This document shows positions 59,616-64,000 of a stretch of DNA of 64,000 bases, piece by piece (positions within the stretch are counted from its first letter, which is position 1; each line of letters begins with the position of its first letter). The position numbers and the translations under genes were made by a program. Origin of the DNA: CAIXSC01 sp046349915 (GTDB taxonomy: Bacteria > Planctomycetota > Planctomycetia > Pirellulales > Pirellulaceae); contig JAXMBL010000003.1 in the NCBI GenBank assembly GCA_046349915.1, positions 248,001 to 312,000 of the forward strand, in the 5' to 3' direction. The notes below the pieces were generated by a model. That model did no database searches. It was not told where the DNA came from and saw only the letters and a list, made by a program, of their open reading frames with translations.

Positions 59616-60152
59616 CTACTTCCCCGCGGGTCGGAAAGCTTTCAGTCGCGACTCGTGAGTTTCCAGGCGCGGGCCTTCCAGCAGATCTATGCAGTAGGGG
59701 ATCGCGGGGAAGACGGCGTCCAGGCATTCGCGGATCGCTCGAGGTTGGCCGGGCAGATTCACGATCAAGGCGCCGCCTCGAATGCATGCCGTCTGACGCG
59801 ACAGAATCGCCGTGGGAACTTTCTCCAGCGATACCTTTCGCATCAACTCGCCGAATCCCGGCATCAACTTCTCCGCGACTGCTTCGGTCGCTTCAGGCGT
59901 GATATCGCGTCGAGCGGGGCCCGTGCCGCCGGTCGTGATCACCAGACAACAATGTTCCTCGTCGCACAACTGACGCAGCGCCGTGGCGACCACATCCAAT
60001 TCGTCGGGAATCACTCGAGCGACGCCTTCCCAGGGGCTGGCGAGCACTTCGGTCAAGTAATCTCGGATGGCCGGTCCGCCCCGGTCTTCATACTCGCCGC
60101 GGCTAGCTCGGTCCGATACAGTCACAATGCCAATACGGGCGATCTGAGTCAT
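59616..60152 (-). CDS. mog: Molybdopterin adenylyltransferase (Mog/MogA)
   Basis: A 178-residue MogA-type protein. TTGGTGPARRDITPEAT (near residue 80) is the nucleotide- and molybdopterin-binding loop, and LPGQPRAIRECLDAV near the end matches MogA rather than MoaB. It activates molybdopterin with ATP before molybdenum insertion. The start at 60152 (MTQIARIG) gives the usual family length; an in-frame upstream ATG (60221) would add 23 unrelated residues. No other molybdenum cofactor gene is adjacent. Confidence 0.9.
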   Translation of the reverse strand: MTQIARIGIVTVSDRASRGEYEDRGGPAIRDYLTEVLASPWEGVARVIPDELDVVATALRQLCDEEHCCLVITTGGTGPARRDITPEATEAVAEKLMPGFGELMRKVSLEKVPTAILSRQTACIRGGALIVNLPGQPRAIRECLDAVFPAIPYCIDLLEGPRLETHESRLKAFRPAGK

Positions 60153-60343
60153 GAGTTTCAAGCAACCAGCGGTAGAACAACGCTTGTCCCAGGAGAAGTC
60201 GAGCCCGAGGGCTTTCTCCACGTGGTTTCCATCATATCGCGGGGGGTAGGTTGTGCTAGTGAGGGCCCGCTTCTATAGTTGCCACAGGCCTTTTGGTAGG
60301 CTTTAGGGCTACTCATGCGGCCGAGCGCGGCTTAGGTGGATTG

Positions 60344-61405
60344 ATGCATATTGGACTGTTGTTCGTTTACTGTCTCCTGATCATGGCGTCGTCGCTGGTA
60401 GGCGGGTTTATCCCTTCGATCATGCGATTAGGGCACCGCCGCATGCAGATGCTGCTCAGCGTCGTGGGCGGGCTAATGCTGGGGGTCGGCGTTCTGCATC
60501 AGCTTCCCCATTCCTTGGTGGCTGCGCAGGCGGGAGGGAAGGGGATCGACTGGTGTGTCGGCTGGATGGTTGGTGGGCTGCTGCTGACCTTCTTCCTGAT
60601 TCGCTGGTTCCATGCTCATTCGCATGATGAAGTCGATCCCGCGGACGCGACGGCGGGTGGCGAGTCGGCTGATAGCGGACAGGCTGGTGGTTGCGACCAT
60701 GATCATGACCACGATCATGGTTCGCATGGCCATCATCACCACCACCATCATCATGGACACGGGCACGCTGGCGAAGAAGCGATTCCGCGGGATGCCGCGA
60801 GTGTGACGGGTTGGTTGGGGATTTTCTTTGGGCTCTCCATTCATACATTGCTGGACGGCGTCGCGCTGGGGGCTCACGTCGCGGCGGACGCCGCGCACGC
60901 GGAAGCTCATGCCACGGGCATGTGGTTGTTGGGAGTCGGCACTTTTCTGGGGGTGGCGTTGCACAAGCCGCTCGATTCTCTTTCGATCACCACGTTGATG
61001 GCGTCGCGCGGCTGGTCCAAGCAATGGCAGTTGTTGGTCAACATCGGCTACTCGCTGATGTGCCCGGTCGGCGTCGTGCTATTCATGGTGGGTGCTCGAC
61101 AATTTGGCGAGAACGAGAGTCTGTTCGTCTCGGCGGCGGTGGCCATGGCCGCGGGCGTTTTCATCTGTATCTCGTTAAGCGATCTGCTGCCCGAAATCGA
61201 ATTCCACTCGCACGACCGTTTGCTGTTGTCCGCCCTACTTGTGCTAGGCCTGTTGATGGCCTGGGGAGTTGGGCTATTGGAACCCGAGCATGCTCATGAC
61301 AGCGGTTCTTCCACCCATGTCCACTCGCATGACGATGGCCACAATCACGGCGCCGCGCACGACCACGGCCCCAGTCCCTTCCTAAAGCGTCGCGCCGCCG
61401 AGTAG
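60344..61405 (+). CDS. ZIP-family metal transporter with His-rich loops
   Basis: A 353-residue inner-membrane ZIP transporter with about eight helices, for zinc or other divalent cations. ATG 60344 follows AGGTGGA. A cytoplasmic loop (about residues 110-145) is packed with His and Asp, with HDHDHDHGSHG followed by eight consecutive His. HTLLDGVALG in helix 4 (about 168) and HKPLDSL in helix 5 (about 207) carry the metal-site residues. The C-terminus is again His-rich. The loop and tail may store or sense zinc. It is divergent from mog and precedes an inverted-repeat element that reaches into mutY. Confidence 0.92.
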   Translation: MHIGLLFVYCLLIMASSLVGGFIPSIMRLGHRRMQMLLSVVGGLMLGVGVLHQLPHSLVAAQAGGKGIDWCVGWMVGGLLLTFFLIRWFHAHSHDEVDPADATAGGESADSGQAGGCDHDHDHDHGSHGHHHHHHHHGHGHAGEEAIPRDAASVTGWLGIFFGLSIHTLLDGVALGAHVAADAAHAEAHATGMWLLGVGTFLGVALHKPLDSLSITTLMASRGWSKQWQLLVNIGYSLMCPVGVVLFMVGARQFGENESLFVSAAVAMAAGVFICISLSDLLPEIEFHSHDRLLLSALLVLGLLMAWGVGLLEPEHAHDSGSSTHVHSHDDGHNHGAAHDHGPSPFLKRRAAE

Positions 61406-61419
61406 CGTTGCCTTCTGGA

Positions 61420-61566
61420 CTGTTGCCTTTTGCTCCGCAAAAGAAGCCTCTGGGTTTGCGCTGCGTAGAACGCCGCGAGCAGGGGCTTGTTCGGCGGACT
61501 ATTTTTCCGCGGTTCGTGGTTTTGGGTGCGCGGGGGAGGCTTCTTTGCCGGAGGCAAAGGCAACAG
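61420..61566. mobile_element. 147-bp element with 31-bp terminal inverted repeats, overlapping mutY
   Basis: The left repeat (61420-61450) and right repeat (61536-61566) are imperfect inverted copies, with CTGTTGCC and GAAGCCTC blocks shared. Each arm also contains its own short hairpin, TTTTGC-TCC-GCAAAA on the left and, read on the minus strand, TTTGCC-TCC-GGCAAA on the right. The right part encodes the last residues of MutY and its stop codon. No transposase is present. Confidence 0.7.
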
Positions 61567-62668
61567 TCGCAAAGGCAACTTTCGCTAGCTGCCGGCCCGT
61601 TACGCTGAGCGGGAGCTCTTCGAGCTCTTCGCGAGTCACCCAGCGCACGGACTCGGGAAGTTGCTTTGGGGAACGAACGGTGGTCGCTTCGCGACAACGG
61701 AGAGTGATGCGAAAGCGAGTGACACCGTGCTTAATCACCGCCAACTCCCCCGCCAACTCGATGTCCACTCGCGTGACTTCTTGCGTGCGACGGCGTAGGT
61801 CGGCGACTTCATCTACGACTTCATTGTCAACTGCCGATGGTCCGGGAAATCGCGGGAAGTCCCACAATCCGGCCCAACGTTCCTCGGGACCGCATTGCCG
61901 TACCAGCACTCGCGAGCCCTTCCTAACCACGATCGCGGTTTCGGTAACCTCTTCGTATCGCATCTTGCGGGCGACTTGAGGAATCCGCTCTTGAGCGCCC
62001 ATCGCTCGTGTCGGGCAGAGCGATTTCAGCGGGCACTCGTCGCAACGCGGCTGGCGAGGCGTGCAGACCAAACTGCCCAACTCCATGAGCGCCTGATTGA
62101 ATTGGCCGACAGATTGTCGAGGCAGGATGTCGGTCGCGAATGTCCAGAGAGTCTTCTGGGCCGCCGTCCGAGTGAGATCGGCGTCGAATGCGAGCAGGCG
62201 GCTGTAGAGGCGTACCGTGTTCGCTTCCAGGATGGGGTGACGATCATCGTGCGCAATCGAGAGAATCGCTCCAGCCGTGTAACGACCGATCCCAGGCAAC
62301 TCACGAGCGGCCTCGATGTCGCGTGGAAACTCTCCGCCATGCTCCGCGACAATGCGTTTCGCCGCCGCATGCAGATTTCTGGCCCTGCGGTAATAGCCCA
62401 ATCCTTCCCAACGTCGTAGTACTTCGTGCTCTGGCGCCGCGGCGAGCGTTGCGGCGTCTGGAAACGCTGCGATAAAACGCTCGTAGTAGGGAATCACGGT
62501 CGCAACTTGCGTCTGTTGCAGCATGATCTCGCTGACCCAGATCCGGTAGGGATCGCGAGTTTGACGCCAGGGGAGTTGGCGAGCATTTTGGCGGAACCAG
62601 CGCATCAACAGTCGCCGTAACGCCGCCCGCGATTCCGTGGTCCAAACGCTGACTTGCGATTCGCTCAT
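61499..62668 (-). CDS. mutY: MutY-like A/G-specific adenine glycosylase
   Basis: A 389-residue DNA repair glycosylase that removes adenine mispaired with 8-oxoguanine. The helix-hairpin-helix is LPGIGRYTAGAI (124-135); Glu47 in SEIMLQQTQVATV is the catalytic glutamate; the iron-sulfur cysteines are Cys202, Cys209, Cys212 and Cys218. A C-terminal MutT-like domain (about 230-360) reads 8-oxoG. The usual catalytic Asp in the DGN motif is Glu148 here (ILEANTVRL). The last 20 or so residues (GKEASPAHPKPRTAEK) come from an inverted-repeat element. It overlaps the parvulin gene by four bases (ATGA). Confidence 0.93.
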   Translation of the reverse strand: MSESQVSVWTTESRAALRRLLMRWFRQNARQLPWRQTRDPYRIWVSEIMLQQTQVATVIPYYERFIAAFPDAATLAAAPEHEVLRRWEGLGYYRRARNLHAAAKRIVAEHGGEFPRDIEAARELPGIGRYTAGAILSIAHDDRHPILEANTVRLYSRLLAFDADLTRTAAQKTLWTFATDILPRQSVGQFNQALMELGSLVCTPRQPRCDECPLKSLCPTRAMGAQERIPQVARKMRYEEVTETAIVVRKGSRVLVRQCGPEERWAGLWDFPRFPGPSAVDNEVVDEVADLRRRTQEVTRVDIELAGELAVIKHGVTRFRITLRCREATTVRSPKQLPESVRWVTREELEELPLSVTGRQLAKVAFATVAFASGKEASPAHPKPRTAEK

Positions 62669-63771
62669 GGCGCTGGGGATGCAGTGGCGGGCGCCACTTC
62701 CTCGGTTCCGGGACGAAAGTGAGGCGTCGCGCCGGTGAACTCGACCTTCGCGCTGGTCCGTTCCTTGTCGGCCAGCCAGCGGAACAAGTACTGAGTGACC
62801 GCTTTCTCCAACTCATCCCGCGAGTCGCTCCATTGACCTTGCCCCGGTTGAATCTCGAGGCACCGAATCAAATGCACTCCAAACGCGGACGCCACGGGTG
62901 GACTAATCTGATCCTTCTCGAGCGCGAAGGCGGCTTTAGAAAACGATTCGGGCATTGGTTCTCGTCGGCCAATTAACCCAATGTCCCCGCCTTGAGCGGC
63001 GGTGGGGGCCGCCGAGTGTTGTTTGGCGGCCGCTTCAAACGTCAGTTCGCCCGCGACGATTTTCTCACGCAGTTGCTTTGCCTTGTCAAGCGTCTCCGTC
63101 CACCCAGCCTTGTCTGCCTCGCCCTTACCATCGACATCGCCCGCGGCGCGCGGCTTCAGCAAGATATGAGCAACTCGCACTCGCGATCCATCAAACTCGC
63201 GGCGATGCTGTTCAAAATATCGAGCTAGGTTCTCGTCCGAAAGATATCGTTCCAAATATCGCCCCCAACTGAGTCGCCAAGTAATTTGATGTCGAAGGCC
63301 TGACTCGTCGATCCCCTGACCTCGCAGGTATTCTTCGAGCGGAATCTTGCGCGGCTCGAGTTGCTTGACGAGTCGCTGGACCATGACGTCGACTTCGCGC
63401 GGATCGGCGGCGACTTTGGTGCGGCTGAGGTTGCGCAGGATGAGCCTACGGTCGATCAGTTGTGCGAGCGCCTGGGCTTGCAGCAAGGCGGTGACATCGG
63501 GAGCGACGGCGTCCTCCGACAGCACTTTCGCGACTTCTTGATTCACCTCGGCTACCGAAATCGCTACGCCATCGACCATCGCGGCGGGACGCTTATCCAC
63601 CGGCGCGCTGGCCTTGGTCGAAGCCGGCGAGGGCTCGCTGGGCTTGGGAACTGCGATCGCCGATCGAGTCGGCTTTTTCGCGGGCGGCGAGGTGGACTGT
63701 GTCGGCTCGTGCGCCAAGAACGCCGCACCGCTCAACACAACGTGACAGACCCAATGCATGACAGACTCCAT
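62665..63771 (-). CDS. Exported parvulin-type peptidyl-prolyl isomerase
   Basis: A 368-residue PpiC/SurA-like foldase. A signal peptide (WVCHVVLSGAAFLAH, about residues 7-21) and a Pro/Ser/Lys linker precede a SurA-type helical N-domain (about 65-190). A parvulin domain follows (about 195-325: VRVAHILLKPRA, GGDIGLIGRREPMPESF, VASAFGVHLIRCLE). It helps fold exported proteins by cis-trans proline isomerisation. It is 4-bp overlapped with mutY, so a single operon encodes a foldase and a DNA repair enzyme. Confidence 0.92.
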   Translation of the reverse strand: MESVMHWVCHVVLSGAAFLAHEPTQSTSPPAKKPTRSAIAVPKPSEPSPASTKASAPVDKRPAAMVDGVAISVAEVNQEVAKVLSEDAVAPDVTALLQAQALAQLIDRRLILRNLSRTKVAADPREVDVMVQRLVKQLEPRKIPLEEYLRGQGIDESGLRHQITWRLSWGRYLERYLSDENLARYFEQHRREFDGSRVRVAHILLKPRAAGDVDGKGEADKAGWTETLDKAKQLREKIVAGELTFEAAAKQHSAAPTAAQGGDIGLIGRREPMPESFSKAAFALEKDQISPPVASAFGVHLIRCLEIQPGQGQWSDSRDELEKAVTQYLFRWLADKERTSAKVEFTGATPHFRPGTEEVAPATASPAP

Positions 63772-63772
63772 C

Positions 63773-64000
63773 CTACGGAAGTTCGATGTCCTTCAGTTCA
63801 AATTCGACGGGCAGCTTAATGACTGCGACGGGGGTTGTGTACTGGAACTTGTAGCCCTTCAGTCCGTCCGGGACGACGAACTGGTACGAGACGCCCACCT
63901 GATCTTCTTCCTGCAGAGTTGCTTCCATGCCGACATTGTCGACCTTCTCGCCCTCGGCATCGATCAGGAAGGCTGGATTCTGATAGATCCAATCGCGGTG
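63773..64000 (-). CDS. Hypothetical protein, start outside the window
   Basis: The last 75 codons and stop of a gene that begins beyond the right edge. The visible part has DWIYQNPAFLIDAEGEKVDN and YQFVVPDGLKGYKFQYTTP, and ends KDIELP. It looks like a beta-rich exported protein, but no family is recognised. Its stop lies just before the parvulin gene start, so they may share a transcript. Confidence 0.75.
   Translation of the reverse strand, partial: HRDWIYQNPAFLIDAEGEKVDNVGMEATLQEEDQVGVSYQFVVPDGLKGYKFQYTTPVAVIKLPVEFELKDIELP

Overview
The window looks like chromosomal DNA of a free-living planctomycete (phylum Planctomycetota, probably Pirellulales). Marks of this group are three prepilin-like DUF1559/H-X9-DG proteins, a DUF1501 protein, a secreted subtilase with a LEPR-type N-terminal motif, a planctomycete-style J-like N-terminal domain, a class III aminotransferase, CoA transferase and Gfo/Idh/MocA oxidoreductase of types common in these genomes, and many lipoproteins and signal peptides. 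The DNA is GC-rich. No rRNA, tRNA, CRISPR array, integrase or complete insertion sequence was seen.

Layout. 0-11.5 kb: small membrane protein, STAS anti-anti-sigma factor, Gfo/Idh/MocA oxidoreductase, SEC-C/TPR protein, DUF1501 protein, an SDR-amidohydrolase pair, a secreted sialidase-like protein, an aminotransferase and a small lipoprotein. 11.6-15.3 kb: the broken tail of a second DUF1501 gene, a large secreted beta-helix/PDZ/discoidin-like protein, and a 0.36 kb inverted-repeat element. 15.3-23.2 kb: an MFS transporter, an arsRDAC arsenic cluster without its membrane pump, a creatininase-family amidase, a CoA transferase and a Cys/Met-metabolism PLP enzyme. 23.2-35 kb: a prepilin-like gene with a hairpin-rich leader, a J-like/zinc-ribbon/PilM fusion gene, hipBA, an O-antigen-ligase-type membrane protein, a DUF1559-like lipoprotein and a second prepilin-like gene. 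35-41.5 kb: PQQ-propeller, membrane and YceI proteins, then a third prepilin-like gene with small carboxypeptidase-regulatory-like proteins and a BON domain. 41.6-48 kb: a complete sulfate ABC transporter operon with yezD, divergent from a sigma-54 activator gene. 48-59.6 kb: a subtilase, a heavy-metal RND efflux set, and a 1190-residue protein with a triplicated domain of unknown function. 59.6-64 kb: Mog, a His-rich ZIP transporter, MutY, a parvulin and a partial gene.

Genes that appear to work together: arsR-arsD-arsA-arsC handle arsenate and arsenite. cysP-cysT-cysW-cysA-yezD import sulfate, and a well-formed -24/-12 promoter lies directly upstream next to the divergent sigma-54 activator. 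The His-rich protein, RND adaptor and RND pump export divalent or monovalent metal ions. hipB-hipA form a toxin-antitoxin pair. The prepilin-like gene and PilM-like fusion suggest a pseudopilus or secretion apparatus.

A second layer is several families of short palindromic repeats between genes. One 23-27 bp family has eight copies. Others share a three-base GNA-type hairpin loop, and two of them carry a 5' GTAG as RAYT-associated REP sequences do. Two genes (the PQQ protein and mutY) have their 3' ends formed by such palindromes. The least explained items are the PilM fusion, the triplicated-domain protein, the two size forms of the inverted-repeat element, and the hairpin leader at 23.5 kb.
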